DNA of 64,000 bases. It comes from JABDKJ01 sp964609215. GTDB lineage: Bacteria; Bacteroidota; Bacteroidia; Flavobacteriales_D; JABDKJ01. Location of the stretch: positions 124,001 to 188,000 of the forward strand of contig CAZSQZ010000004.1 of assembly GCA_964609215.1 (NCBI GenBank), in the 5' to 3' direction. The position numbers were made by a program, and so were the translations under genes. Positions within the stretch are counted from its first letter, which is position 1, and each line of letters begins with the position of its first letter. The notes under the pieces were generated by a model. It was not told the DNA's origin, did not search any database, and was given only the letters and a program-made list of their open reading frames with translations. Below are positions 47,105 to 56,188 of the stretch, in pieces.

Positions 47105-47446
47105 ATGAACAACATGAGAAACAAGGTACAATTGATTGGTCGTTTAGGTATGGATCCGGAAGTAATGAACTTTGACGGAGGAAAGAAAAAAGCCAACTTT
47201 AATTTGGCTACCAACTCTGCTTACTATGATAAGGCAGGTGAAAAAATCGAGGAAACGCAATGGCACAAAATTGTGGCTTGGGGCAAGAACGCTGAGCGCA
47301 TAGAAAAGTTCATGCGTAAAGGTCAACAGGTTGCAATTGAAGGCAGATTAAACAGCCGCTCTTGGGAAGATAAAGACGGACAGAAACGATACATCACAGA
47401 AGTAATGGTGAGTGAATTTCTGCTTTTAGATCGCAAAGAATCTTAA
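47105..47446 (+). CDS. ssb: Short single-stranded DNA-binding protein
   Basis: From the ATG at 47105 the protein is 113 residues. The OB fold is clear: NKVQLIGRLGMDPEV, then ANFNLATN, TQWHKIVAWGKNAE, GQQVAIEGRL and RYITEVMVSEFLLLD. It stops just after the OB fold and lacks the flexible linker and acidic DDDIPF-like tail that housekeeping SSBs use to recruit partners. This suggests a secondary, perhaps phage- or mobile-element-linked, SSB. A TTG start at 47057 would add 16 unconserved residues. Upstream is the TAAACG repeat array. Confidence 0.9.
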   Translation: MNNMRNKVQLIGRLGMDPEVMNFDGGKKKANFNLATNSAYYDKAGEKIEETQWHKIVAWGKNAERIEKFMRKGQQVAIEGRLNSRSWEDKDGQKRYITEVMVSEFLLLDRKES

Positions 47447-47562
47447 TTGCAAATAAGATAAAAAAACGAAATGGACTATGTACCCTTTAAACACCATCAT
47501 ATACCTACTACGCCTCAATGATAACCTATTCTATGCTCTTCATATTTGAGGCTTAAACCCCT

Positions 47563-47582
47563 ACTCTTTTTAAACAAAGAGT
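47563..47582. repeat. Hairpin repeat between ssb and acyltransferase genes
   Basis: ACTCTTT and AAAGAGT are perfect 7-base arms around TTAAAC. No T-run follows on the plus strand, so it is not a strong terminator; the real one is downstream at 47606. Confidence 0.4.
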
Positions 47583-47605
47583 TAAAACTAGGTACCATAA
47601 TGGTT

Positions 47606-47635
47606 AAAAAGGCCGCTATTCCAGCGGTCTTTTTT
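47606..47635. terminator. Bidirectional rho-independent terminator
   Basis: AAAAAGGCCGCT pairs with AGCGGTCTTTTT around ATTCC (one G-U pair), with A-run and T-run on the two sides. It can end both the ssb transcript (plus) and the acyltransferase transcript (minus), whose genes converge here. Confidence 0.8.
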
Positions 47636-48623
47636 ATTTTCTATATCTAATGGATTTGCTCAATTTCATACTTGGTCTTTCTATAAAAACATAAAATAAC
47701 AGAGAGACCAAAATGCTTAATAAAATTCCAAGAAATACGATTGTAAACGGGTGCAAGTCCAGAGATTTATTTCTTGATAAAAAATAAAGTAGCCATCCCC
47801 CAGACACACCATGTAATAAATACATAGAATAAGAGATCTTTCCCAAAAAATTCAAGACTCTATTCCACCACTGTTTCCATAATATAAAAACCGCACTTAA
47901 TATGGCAATGGCTAAATCAACAGGGTGATAAAAAATATAGAGTAAGGCAAATATCAAAAACAATAAAATGAGATTATTTCTAAGCTCAGCTTTTTGGTAA
48001 ATTTCATAAAGCGTCATCCCTAAAATGAAATATGGTGCATTTATCAAAACAGTTTGATAATTATTAAAATAAATTCCCAATGCAATCCATAAAGCAAAAA
48101 GAACTATTCGAACGACATAGTTCTTGCGAATTAGAGGAAATAGTAGACCAATCAAAAAATAAAATTGAATCTCCACCTTCAGGGTTACAAAAATGACATT
48201 AAACCATTCTAATTGGGGAAATAAATCAGCAACATAAAAAGCACTAGCAAGCATTGTTGGCCAATCCCAATTAAATTCTATTCCCCAAATTTTCGTATGT
48301 AAATACCATGAAACAAATGGTATAAATAAGATTGTCATCCAATAATTTGGAACGATGCGTAGAATTCTCTTTAGAATATATTTAGGATAAAACTGAATAT
48401 TATAATCTTGGCGATATAAAGAAAAGGCAATTACAAATCCTGAAATGACGTAAAACATCTCTACTCCCTGAGCACCAAATACACTCCAATCTCTTAATTT
48501 TTCGTTTTTGACAAGAAATTCTTCCCCATTAAAATATGTCATGAAATGAAAACAAACAACCATCATTGCTGCTATGCCTCTTAAACTTTCAATATGCTCT
48601 AAATAACCTGTTTTATTCTTCAA
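47634..48623 (-). CDS. Acyltransferase 3 family membrane protein (OafA-like)
   Basis: The 329-residue protein has about ten membrane segments and the acyltransferase-3 start HIESLRGIAAMMVVCFHF, with the conserved Arg15 and the catalytic-type His26. MFYVISGFVI, YPKYILKRILRIVPNYW and the late ISYSMYLLHG motif complete the family pattern. It lacks the SGNH C-terminal domain of OafA-type fusion enzymes. It should O-acylate a surface polysaccharide or lipid from the cytoplasmic side. It converges on ssb at a shared terminator. Confidence 0.92.
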   Translation of the reverse strand: MKNKTGYLEHIESLRGIAAMMVVCFHFMTYFNGEEFLVKNEKLRDWSVFGAQGVEMFYVISGFVIAFSLYRQDYNIQFYPKYILKRILRIVPNYWMTILFIPFVSWYLHTKIWGIEFNWDWPTMLASAFYVADLFPQLEWFNVIFVTLKVEIQFYFLIGLLFPLIRKNYVVRIVLFALWIALGIYFNNYQTVLINAPYFILGMTLYEIYQKAELRNNLILLFLIFALLYIFYHPVDLAIAILSAVFILWKQWWNRVLNFLGKISYSMYLLHGVSGGWLLYFLSRNKSLDLHPFTIVFLGILLSILVSLLFYVFIERPSMKLSKSIRYRK

Positions 48624-48738
48624 GCTGAATGCTGGTGTTTATTGGTAATCTCTATAAATATAATACTTGGTCAATATTTATAAGTGAACTCTTCTGTCAT
48701 TCAAAGAGAATCTAATCAAGTAATCTATCAAAAGTGTA

Positions 48739-48769
48739 TTGCAAAACCCAAGTTTTATATAGACCTTTG
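48739..48769 (+). promoter_or_regulatory. Possible purB promoter
   Basis: TTG (48739-48741), a 20-base gap, then GACCTTTG (48762-48769) resembles a -33/-7 pair with the TA of the TAnnTTTG box replaced. The purB ATG is 17 bases after it. Confidence 0.35.
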
Positions 48770-48785
48770 TGCCTTAGAGAAGCAC

Positions 48786-50141
48786 ATGAAAAATTTGTCA
48801 GAACTCTCAGCCGTTTCACCTATAGACGGCCGTTATAGAAGGCACACCTCCATTTTGTCACCCTATTTTTCTGAGTACGCCCTTATGCGCTATCGCGTTC
48901 TGGTTGAAGTAGAATACTTCATTGCGTTAATTGAAGAAAAACTTCCCACTTTTAATGGCACTGAATTGAAAGCTGAAGAATTAAGAAAAATCTATATCGA
49001 TTTTGATTATGCGGATGCAGAGAAAATTAAACAAACGGAAAGAACAACCAATCATGATGTGAAAGCGGTGGAGTATTTCGTAAAAGAAAAAGTAATCGCT
49101 TTAGGCTATGCACATATCAGTGAATACATTCATTTTGGTTTAACTTCTCAGGACATCAATAACACCGCTATTCCAAAGAGCATCTTAGATTTTTTGAACG
49201 ATGTTTATTTCAATGAACTGGAAAACATTACGGAAAGTCTGCACACCTATTCCAAAGAATGGAAGGATATTCCCATGTTGGCAAGAACGCACGGGCAACC
49301 TGCATCTCCAACGCGTTTGGGTAAGGAATTATATGTTTTTGTTGAACGTATTGTGGAGCAGCTAAAGCAATTGAAACTCATTCCTATTTCTTCAAAGTTT
49401 GGCGGAGCTACTGGAAATTTCAATGCGCATCATGTGGCTTTTCCATCTATTGATTGGGTTCGTTTTGCCAATAATTTTGTGAATGAGAAACTGGGCTTAT
49501 CCCGTTCTCAAACAACGACTCAAATTGAGCATTACGATAACCTCGCCTCTCTTTTTGATGCCGTGCAAAGAATCAATACCATACTGATAGATTTGGCAAG
49601 AGATATTTGGACCTATATCTCCATGGATTATTTTAAGCAAAAGATCAAAGCGGGTGAGGTCGGTTCTTCCGCCATGCCACATAAAGTAAACCCTATAGAT
49701 TTTGAGAATGCAGAAGGAAATCTGGGAATGGCCAATGCACTGCTCGATCATATGGCAAGAAAACTACCTGTTTCCAGATTGCAAAGAGATTTGACAGATT
49801 CTACCGTTCTTAGAAACTTAGGTTCAGCTTTTGGTCATGTAATGATCGCTTTTAAAAGTATTCAAAAAGGATTGAGTAAGTTGGAATTGAATGAAGCTAG
49901 TTTATCCAATGATTTGGAAAATAATTGGGCGGTTGTTGCAGAAGCCATTCAGACGGTTTTAAGAAGAGAAAATTACGAAGCTCCCTATGAAAAATTGAAG
50001 GCGCTGACCAGAAAGGGCACTAAAATATCCCAATCCGATTTTTCTGAATTTATTGATTCTCTAGCCGTAAGCAACGAAATCAAGAATGAATTAAAAGCAA
50101 TAACTCCAAGTAATTACACCGGAATTGTATTGAACAATTGA
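48786..50141 (+). CDS. purB: Adenylosuccinate lyase
   Basis: From the ATG at 48786 the enzyme is 451 residues and starts MKNLSELSAVSPIDGRYRRH, the conserved N-terminus of the E. coli-type PurB. It carries the histidine-containing TSQDINNTA and RTHGQPASPT motifs and the signature loop GSSAMPHKVNPIDFENAEGN with the catalytic serine. It cleaves adenylosuccinate and SAICAR in purine synthesis. The frame extends 34 codons further upstream to 48684, but that extension is not conserved and would include the promoter-like segment. Confidence 0.96.
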   Translation: MKNLSELSAVSPIDGRYRRHTSILSPYFSEYALMRYRVLVEVEYFIALIEEKLPTFNGTELKAEELRKIYIDFDYADAEKIKQTERTTNHDVKAVEYFVKEKVIALGYAHISEYIHFGLTSQDINNTAIPKSILDFLNDVYFNELENITESLHTYSKEWKDIPMLARTHGQPASPTRLGKELYVFVERIVEQLKQLKLIPISSKFGGATGNFNAHHVAFPSIDWVRFANNFVNEKLGLSRSQTTTQIEHYDNLASLFDAVQRINTILIDLARDIWTYISMDYFKQKIKAGEVGSSAMPHKVNPIDFENAEGNLGMANALLDHMARKLPVSRLQRDLTDSTVLRNLGSAFGHVMIAFKSIQKGLSKLELNEASLSNDLENNWAVVAEAIQTVLRRENYEAPYEKLKALTRKGTKISQSDFSEFIDSLAVSNEIKNELKAITPSNYTGIVLNN

Positions 50142-50229
50142 GGTGAAAAAAACTGTTGATAAAGCTTTTTAGCTCCTTTCGAGACCCGCATAGTTCTGGA
50201 TATTTTTATCCAACTTGTTAAATCAAACT

Positions 50230-50772
50230 ATGTTTAGCACACTTCTAGGGAAGAAAAAAATGACAGAGTTAGCTGTAGCAGAGCTAATGGTAAATTCTGT
50301 TTTCAATGCGGTTGGAAAATCTTTTAAAGATGTTTCTGGACTTTTGAATGACGAAACGAGTTTCGAATCACGTCCAAAGATTGATGAAGAAGATGGTTAT
50401 CAATTTCTGCTCATTGTGTTGACTGCAAATATATGTTTCGTACCCAAATTTTTTGAGAGCGGTCAGGATAAGAGAATTATTGAGTACGTAATTGGTTATT
50501 CAAGTGATCTCTTACAAATGGATAAAAGACAATTGGCGCAAGACATTAGTGATTGTAAAAAACAAATGTCAAGAATAAATTACCCTTCTAAGAATACGGT
50601 TTATGCCATGTCTAAATCCATTTTTTATAGATATGAATTGAATGATTTTCAGGAGAACTATTTTAAGACCTTAAAAGTTCCCAATCCTAAGTTTCTTCAA
50701 AAAATGGATGAAATAAACAAACTCTTCATTTTTAACTGGAAGGAATTATTTGAAAAATACAAGGTGGCCTAA
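50230..50772 (+). CDS. Conserved hypothetical protein
   Basis: From the ATG at 50230 the protein is 180 residues and starts MFSTLLGKKKMTELAVAELM. I recall similar start sequences (F-x-x-L-x-GKKK-x-T/S-E) in a Bacteroidota-specific family without known function, but cannot name a domain. It is mainly alpha-helical with a hydrophobic centre (QFLLIVLTANICFVP) and lacks a signal peptide. A TTG at 50215 gives five more residues. Gene follows purB after 88 bases and converges on lhgO. Confidence 0.65.
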   Translation: MFSTLLGKKKMTELAVAELMVNSVFNAVGKSFKDVSGLLNDETSFESRPKIDEEDGYQFLLIVLTANICFVPKFFESGQDKRIIEYVIGYSSDLLQMDKRQLAQDISDCKKQMSRINYPSKNTVYAMSKSIFYRYELNDFQENYFKTLKVPNPKFLQKMDEINKLFIFNWKELFEKYKVA

Positions 50773-50778
50773 ACCGAT

Positions 50779-51993
50779 TTAATGGTATCGAAAAGCTTCT
50801 TTTGCCATATCTGCAATTTGCCCACCAATAGCTAGAGATGCCGTTGCCGCGGGTGAAGGAGCATTTAAAACATGAATTGCATTTCCATTTTTTTCTATTC
50901 TAAAATCATCTCTTGTATCTCCCTTTTCATTCAATAACATTGCACGAACTCCCGATCTTCCTGGCCTTATATCATCCATAGTTAAAGAAGGAACCATGCG
51001 CTGCAACGTTTCCAAAAATCGTCTCTTTGAAAATGCTCTTCTATATTCGTTTAAGCCAAAGGATATATTGCCTAGGAATAATTTCCAAGTTCCTGAATAG
51101 GTCAACGCATCTATACTATCTAGTAAATTGAAATCGGTTTTACCATAACCTTCTCTTTTAAAGGTGAAAACTGCATTGGGTCCGCATTCTATTTCTCCGT
51201 TGGTCATTCTCGTAAAATGAACACCTAAAAAAGGAAAGGCCGGATTAGGAGTTGGGTAGATCAGGTTTTTGATTTTGTGCTTTGCCTGATCGGTTAATTC
51301 ATAATAATCTCCTCTGAAGCCCACTACCCTTTCTTTTATCTTAACCTTGTTTTTCTTGGCTAATCTATCTGCCTGCAATCCTCCACAAAAAATGACATTC
51401 TTCGCCAAAACATTTCTGGCTTTGGTATGGATAATACTTCCTTCGCTATCATCTGTAAAGCTTTCTGCAGCCTCATTTAAGTAAAGTTTGCTTTCAGTAT
51501 TTTTAGATAATGCTATTTCCACCATTTTTTCGGTTGCACCCACAAAGTCTATTATTCCAGTACAAGGCACCCATATTCCATCTATTGCTTCACAAAATGG
51601 TTCTATCTCTTTTATTTGATCTCCAGTTATCCGCTCTATTCCTTCAATCTCGTTTTCCTTTCCGGTTTTAAATATTTTGTCAAGCCTTGGAATTTCCTCG
51701 GGGTCGGTAGCCACAACTACTTTTCCGCAAACATCATGTGCTACTCTATGTTCTTTGGAGAAAGCAACAATTTCATGACGGCCTTGAATGCAGTTTTTAG
51801 CTTTTAAAGATCCTGGAGTATAATAAAGCCCGGAATGAATAACACCAGAATTATGACCGGTTTGATGAGCTGCTAATCGTTTTTCCTTTTCAAATAAGAC
51901 AATTCTTTTTTCCGGGTATCTGCTTTGTAGTTTGTAAAAAGTGGCCGCGCCAACTATTCCACCTCCTATGATTGCAACATCAAAATTTTCCAA
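50779..51993 (-). CDS. lhgO: L-2-hydroxyglutarate oxidase
   Basis: The 404-residue flavoenzyme has the FAD-binding start DVAIIGGGIVGAATFYKLQ (dinucleotide motif GGGIVG), then the LhgO signature QTGHNSGVIHSGLYYTPGSL (about 44-63) and the substrate-domain FLGVHFTRMTNGEIECGPNA. It oxidises L-2-hydroxyglutarate to 2-oxoglutarate, feeding electrons to the membrane quinones in E. coli. The start codon is TTG at 51993, as no ATG fits before the conserved GGGIVG. A strong promoter lies just upstream. Confidence 0.95.
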   Translation of the reverse strand: MENFDVAIIGGGIVGAATFYKLQSRYPEKRIVLFEKEKRLAAHQTGHNSGVIHSGLYYTPGSLKAKNCIQGRHEIVAFSKEHRVAHDVCGKVVVATDPEEIPRLDKIFKTGKENEIEGIERITGDQIKEIEPFCEAIDGIWVPCTGIIDFVGATEKMVEIALSKNTESKLYLNEAAESFTDDSEGSIIHTKARNVLAKNVIFCGGLQADRLAKKNKVKIKERVVGFRGDYYELTDQAKHKIKNLIYPTPNPAFPFLGVHFTRMTNGEIECGPNAVFTFKREGYGKTDFNLLDSIDALTYSGTWKLFLGNISFGLNEYRRAFSKRRFLETLQRMVPSLTMDDIRPGRSGVRAMLLNEKGDTRDDFRIEKNGNAIHVLNAPSPAATASLAIGGQIADMAKEAFRYH

Positions 51994-52009
51994 TGCAATG
52001 AATTTAGAT

Positions 52010-52039
52010 CAAATGTAAAAGTATTCCACTTGCAAACAA
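52010..52039 (-). promoter_or_regulatory. lhgO promoter (-33 TTG, 19 bases, -7 TACATTTG)
   Basis: On the minus strand TTG (52039-52037), 19 bases, then TACATTTG (52017-52010) match the Bacteroidota consensus exactly. Expected transcription start is about 52004, leaving a leader of roughly 10 bases before the TTG start codon. Confidence 0.6.
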
Positions 52040-52063
52040 TGAACTTTCATTTTTTTTTGAAAA

Positions 52064-54370
52064 TTAGTGCCCACTGTTATCTGATTTACTTTCAGGATTC
52101 GGTATGGTATATCTAAATCCAATATAAATGTTGCGACCAAAAACAGGAGCGTAAGCGAAATTGGAATCGAAATATTCTCCAAAGGGATCCGCATTTGCAA
52201 CGATAGCATCTCTTTGTCTAAAATCAAGCGCATTTTCCACTCCCAGATAAATTTCCGTGTTCTCTGCAATCATACGAGTACCCTGAAAATTTAATATAGC
52301 ATAAGCATCACTGTATTCATTCCTCTGGTGTATTTCAGGATTGTTTCTAGTCTGCGGTAACCTTTGTTCACCAATAGCTTGAACGGTTGCATCAAACATC
52401 CATTGGCTTTTGTTCTTGTTTCTTCTGGTCTCATATCCTACATTTAAAAAACCTCTTAACGAAGGGTTAAACGGCACTGCAAGATTTCCACTTGAATAAT
52501 CCGTTCTCACATCCATCCACCTTCCTGCTATTCTAAAGTCCAATCGATCCAATGGCTCAATGTGTAATTCTGCTTGTACACTATTTGAATACGATCTCCC
52601 ATCCAAATTATAGAAATGAACCTCTTGAGTTGAAGCATCTAAATCTACCACCACCTGATTCAAAAAGTTAGTATTGTAAAAGTCTAAAAGAAAACTTGCA
52701 TCATTATTAAAGAGTTCAAATTTTCTGGTAAGGTTTAGTCCAATAGTCGTTGCTTCTTCTATATCTAAACCATAAGCTCCAATACCAGGGTTATCGATAA
52801 ATAAGTTTCTACTACTTGCCAAAATATCCAAATTCTCATTGAAAATATTTGCTACTCTTTGCCCTTTTCCAGCTGCAAATTTCAATGCTGTTTTCACATC
52901 CAAAGCGTATCGGGCATTGACTCTATAGTTTAAAAGCGTCCCATAAATATTGTGTTCATCAACCCTCAAGCCTGCAATTACATTGTAAATATCCTCTCCG
53001 TTCAAGGTATATTCGAAAAAAGCCCCAGGCACCTTTTCCGTTCTTCTAAAAGAGGGACTGCCCACATTTTCAACCAATGCAAATGATTCCTCCAACACAA
53101 GTTCATCGTAATCATCATATAAAAAAGAAAACCCCGTTTTATACCTATGCTTATGGCTAAATTCGCTTTGATAAATGAGATTGGCGCTAAACATCTGTTC
53201 CTCTCCATTATAGAACCTTCGTCCAAACATTGCTTCTTGTGAATGCAAAACTCCCTTTAGTTGAAGACCAATACTTGCAACATCGGAATTGGGAAAAAGG
53301 TATCCCGTTTTGGAATATGCCTCTATCCTTTTTGTATCCATTACAACACCGTAAAAAGAGGTTATAATATTTTCCGGGGTAAATTCTAGCTGACCGCTTT
53401 GAGAATTCATGAAAACACCTTTCAAAGAAATTTCCGCTTTTGTGTTTTCTCCGTTCACATTCAACGTATTCTGTAAAACCAAATGATCTTGTAATGGATT
53501 ATCAATAAATCCGTCATCATTATTGTCAATTTTTGCAGATAAGTTTTTTGCGTGAGCAAGGAAAGTACCTTTGACTTTTTCGGAAATTGGATAGTTGAAA
53601 TTTAAATTAGCCTCTAGCCTGCTTCCAACATTTGCGAATAAATTAACATGAAGATTCTCAGCATTAGATGGTTGTTTCATGTTCACGTTTATCTGTCCGG
53701 TGACACTTTCATAACCATTTACTACAGAACCTGCAGCCTTTCCAATTTGAATAGCATGGATCCAAGGACCTGGAATAAACTCAAGCCCCTCATAATGTGC
53801 CAAACCTCTTATATACGGAATATTGTCCTCTAAGATCTGTACATATTTCCCATCCAAACCTAGCATTTTTATTTGCTGCCTTCCCGTTATTGCATTGGAA
53901 TAGGAAGCATCAACAGAAGCATTGGTCTCAAAACTTTCAGCAAGGTTGCAGCACGCAGCTTTTCTCAATTCCTTTTTATTCAAGTTTTGAGCAATGATGG
54001 GTTCCAATAATGAAATTTCCGTTCCCCTTCTTCTATATGTAATTTCAACAGCCTCTAAGGTTTTTAGATTTTTCAAAACAATATCGATGTCCTTATTGCT
54101 ATTTATTTCTATGGTATCGGTAACATAACCCACAAAACTAATTACCAGATTTTTATACTCTTTTTTGTAAGGAATTTGGAATACTCCATTGTGATTTGAA
54201 GAAACTCCTACATCTGTTCCTGCCCAAACCACACTCACAAAAGGCAACGGTGTTTTGGTGTAATCTGCATTTTGCTCATAGATAACACCTTTCAGTAAAT
54301 CATCGTGCTCCTGAGCAAAAACACTAACTCCAAAGAACAATGCTAAGATGAAAATAGAATGCTTTTTCAT
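52064..54370 (-). CDS. TonB-dependent receptor of copper-type cluster
   Basis: The 768-residue protein has a signal peptide (MKKHSIFILALFFGVSVFAQ), a carboxypeptidase-regulatory-like domain (about 27-110) and a plug. The plug carries an AACCNLAESFE motif (about 138-148) followed by TGRQQIKMLGLDGKYVQIL. A barrel ends the protein (RNIYIGFRYTI). I associate the paired-cysteine AACC motif with TonB receptors found next to HMA-domain and copper-handling genes. The upstream gene ends in TAATG shared with its start. Copper or copper-chelate transport is inferred, not demonstrated. Confidence 0.9.
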   Translation of the reverse strand: MKKHSIFILALFFGVSVFAQEHDDLLKGVIYEQNADYTKTPLPFVSVVWAGTDVGVSSNHNGVFQIPYKKEYKNLVISFVGYVTDTIEINSNKDIDIVLKNLKTLEAVEITYRRRGTEISLLEPIIAQNLNKKELRKAACCNLAESFETNASVDASYSNAITGRQQIKMLGLDGKYVQILEDNIPYIRGLAHYEGLEFIPGPWIHAIQIGKAAGSVVNGYESVTGQINVNMKQPSNAENLHVNLFANVGSRLEANLNFNYPISEKVKGTFLAHAKNLSAKIDNNDDGFIDNPLQDHLVLQNTLNVNGENTKAEISLKGVFMNSQSGQLEFTPENIITSFYGVVMDTKRIEAYSKTGYLFPNSDVASIGLQLKGVLHSQEAMFGRRFYNGEEQMFSANLIYQSEFSHKHRYKTGFSFLYDDYDELVLEESFALVENVGSPSFRRTEKVPGAFFEYTLNGEDIYNVIAGLRVDEHNIYGTLLNYRVNARYALDVKTALKFAAGKGQRVANIFNENLDILASSRNLFIDNPGIGAYGLDIEEATTIGLNLTRKFELFNNDASFLLDFYNTNFLNQVVVDLDASTQEVHFYNLDGRSYSNSVQAELHIEPLDRLDFRIAGRWMDVRTDYSSGNLAVPFNPSLRGFLNVGYETRRNKNKSQWMFDATVQAIGEQRLPQTRNNPEIHQRNEYSDAYAILNFQGTRMIAENTEIYLGVENALDFRQRDAIVANADPFGEYFDSNFAYAPVFGRNIYIGFRYTIPNPESKSDNSGH

Positions 54371-54717
54371 TAGTGCTTTTCTTTACCATCATCATACTTG
54401 CAACAGGCAGGCAAAGTCTTATAGGCTTCCTCATTTTTCTTCATCTTGCTGGTTCGGTGTCCCGCATCTGAAAGCAATTTATGCATTTCGTCTTCAGAGA
54501 TTTTCTTAGGATTAAAAACAACTGTAAGTATGGAGGTCTCATTCACCCAATCCGCAGATGCCACACCTACAATGTCTAATGTACTTTCTATTCGTTTTTC
54601 ACACATTCCACAAACACCTTCAACAGCAAAGCTTGTTGTTATAAATTTTGAATTTGGTGCCTTTTGTGCAGCGCAACTAAAAAATAAAATCGAAAAAATA
54701 AATACGAGTAATTTCAT
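54370..54717 (-). CDS. Heavy-metal-associated (HMA) domain protein
   Basis: The 115-residue protein has a lipoprotein-like signal (LLVFIFSILFFSC, Cys15) and an HMA/CopZ-type ferredoxin-like fold: EGVCGMCEKRIE with the metal-binding C-x-x-C, then VNETSILTVVFNPKKISEDE. A second cysteine pair near the C-terminus (LPACCKYD) is unusual and could add a metal site. The fold binds Cu(I) or similar soft metals. It shares one base with the start of the TonB receptor gene (TAATG), so the two are translationally linked. Confidence 0.88.
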   Translation of the reverse strand: MKLLVFIFSILFFSCAAQKAPNSKFITTSFAVEGVCGMCEKRIESTLDIVGVASADWVNETSILTVVFNPKKISEDEMHKLLSDAGHRTSKMKKNEEAYKTLPACCKYDDGKEKH

Positions 54718-54778
54718 GTCTGTTTATTAAAATTTAAAATAGCTTGAATCATTGGGCCATTGCCCTAATCAAGATCAA

Positions 54779-55180
54779 TCAAATTCTAAAGACACAATAC
54801 TCTATTCCTAAAGAAGAGTAATCCGGTGGAGGTTGAATATAATCTTCTGCCTCATATAAGTCGGAAACATCTATATCCAGAAAGCTGAACTGCTTTGAAA
54901 ATAAGGCGACATTTTCGGTTGGAACATCAGTTTTAACCTGCCCTAAAAAATCTTCGCTTTCAACAATTATTTCCTTATCGTCACAACATGCTTTTCCATC
55001 ATCTGCATCCTGAGAACCACATCCTGCCATAGAAGAACAGCAATCATTATTCTGTTCAATAATCGAAACCTGAACCAATTGCTTACAGCAAAAATGTTGA
55101 TTCAAAACAAATTGTGCAGAGCTAAATAAACATAGCAATGCGAAAACAAATGCAAATATTTTCTGCTTTACAGCTAACAT
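54779..55180 (-). CDS. HYC_CC_PP family metal-linked small protein
   Basis: From the ATG at 55180 the product is 133 residues with a signal peptide (VKQKIFAFVFALLCLFSSAQ). The mature protein has HFCCKQ, a DCCSSMAGCG segment, a second CC pair (KACCDD) and a near-terminal YIQPPPDYS. These are the His-x-Cys, Cys-Cys and Pro-Pro elements after which the HYC_CC_PP family is named. It is cysteine-rich and probably periplasmic, and it heads a cluster with HMA and TonB-receptor genes, so metal (likely copper) sensing or delivery is plausible. Confidence 0.72.
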   Translation of the reverse strand: MLAVKQKIFAFVFALLCLFSSAQFVLNQHFCCKQLVQVSIIEQNNDCCSSMAGCGSQDADDGKACCDDKEIIVESEDFLGQVKTDVPTENVALFSKQFSFLDIDVSDLYEAEDYIQPPPDYSSLGIEYCVFRI

Positions 55181-55185
55181 TTTCC

Positions 55186-55217
55186 CAAATTTAGCACGGT
55201 TTGTGCACCTTATCAAA
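55186..55217 (-). promoter_or_regulatory. Strong promoter of copper-type cluster
   Basis: On the minus strand TTTG (55217-55214), 20 bases, then TAAATTTG (55193-55186) match -33/-7 consensus exactly. The ATG at 55180 lies about 5 bases after the box, so the mRNA should have little or no leader. Confidence 0.65.
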
Positions 55218-55237
55218 GAAATTACGTAAAATATATT

Positions 55238-56161
55238 GTGTTTCTACGCGTCTTCATATTAATAGGTTTTCTCTTCGCGAAGAGCATTTTCGCTCAGGAA
55301 GATATTTATAGAGCAGTAACTATTGAACCTATTGACATCTTTGCGTCCGATGCTTCATGGACCAATGATTCAATAATAAAGAGAGTTATAGCCGACACAA
55401 CATTCTATAAATCCTTTCTTAATATGAAATACTATCCGCATGCTATTGAAGGATATTTACAAGTTTATTTCAAAGATGAGAGAGGAAAGGCAAGATTGGA
55501 TCGCAAAGCAACTCAAATTCTTGAAGGGGATATTAAATGGGTTGAAATTGACGAAGAATCGACTAATGGGAAAATCAGGAAGAAAAATGGAAAGTATAAA
55601 TATTTGACTGCTGAAATGTTTGATGAGGTCTTTTTTCCTACTCATAAGCATAAAGTGAGTCCCAATATTGTTTCAAAAGAACAGAAAGAAAGTAATGAAA
55701 GTAAAATTGATAAGTATAAAAGTCAGCTAAAGAAAATGCTTTTCAATCCGGGTGCACCAATTGAGAGTGTTCCTTTTATTGGAGATAAAATGGCTATTTT
55801 TTCGGATAATATGGTGGAATATTATAACTACACTATTTTCACTTCTCACCTCCCAGATTCAACAGAATGTTTGGTATTTACCTGTGAGGCAAAACCTGAA
55901 TTTCGCAAAAACAAAACAGTGATTAAAAAAATGGTCACCTATTTTGATAAATTCACTTTTGATGTTCTTGATCGAACGTATCATCTCCAGTATGGAAATG
56001 CTATCTTCCAATTCGACATTAATATGTCCATCCAAAATAAAAAGGTGGGTAAGTATTTAGTTCCTAAAAAAATTCATTATTCCGGATGGTGGGATATTCC
56101 TATAAAATCTGCTGAGATCATAGATTTTGAATTGAACTGCTCGGATTATTCCTTCGAATGA
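55238..56161 (+). CDS. Secreted protein of unknown function
   Basis: The 307-residue protein has a signal peptide (LRVFILIGFLFAKSIFAQ) right after a GTG start at 55238. A beta-rich domain begins EDIYRAVTIEPIDIFA. A middle lysine-rich helix (about 150-170) is followed by strands with FTFDVLDRTYHLQYG and late HYSGWWDIPIKSAEIIDF. I do not recognise the family. It is divergent from the copper-type cluster, with its start 57 bases from that cluster's ATG. Confidence 0.7.
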   Translation: MFLRVFILIGFLFAKSIFAQEDIYRAVTIEPIDIFASDASWTNDSIIKRVIADTTFYKSFLNMKYYPHAIEGYLQVYFKDERGKARLDRKATQILEGDIKWVEIDEESTNGKIRKKNGKYKYLTAEMFDEVFFPTHKHKVSPNIVSKEQKESNESKIDKYKSQLKKMLFNPGAPIESVPFIGDKMAIFSDNMVEYYNYTIFTSHLPDSTECLVFTCEAKPEFRKNKTVIKKMVTYFDKFTFDVLDRTYHLQYGNAIFQFDINMSIQNKKVGKYLVPKKIHYSGWWDIPIKSAEIIDFELNCSDYSFE

Positions 56162-56188
56162 ATTGATCAAATCAAGAAAAAGGTGATT

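Noticed and set aside
54754..54765. Terminator after the HYC_CC_PP gene
   Set aside because: GGGC/GCCC arms exist but no T-run follows on the minus strand, and the next gene appears to be in the same transcript.
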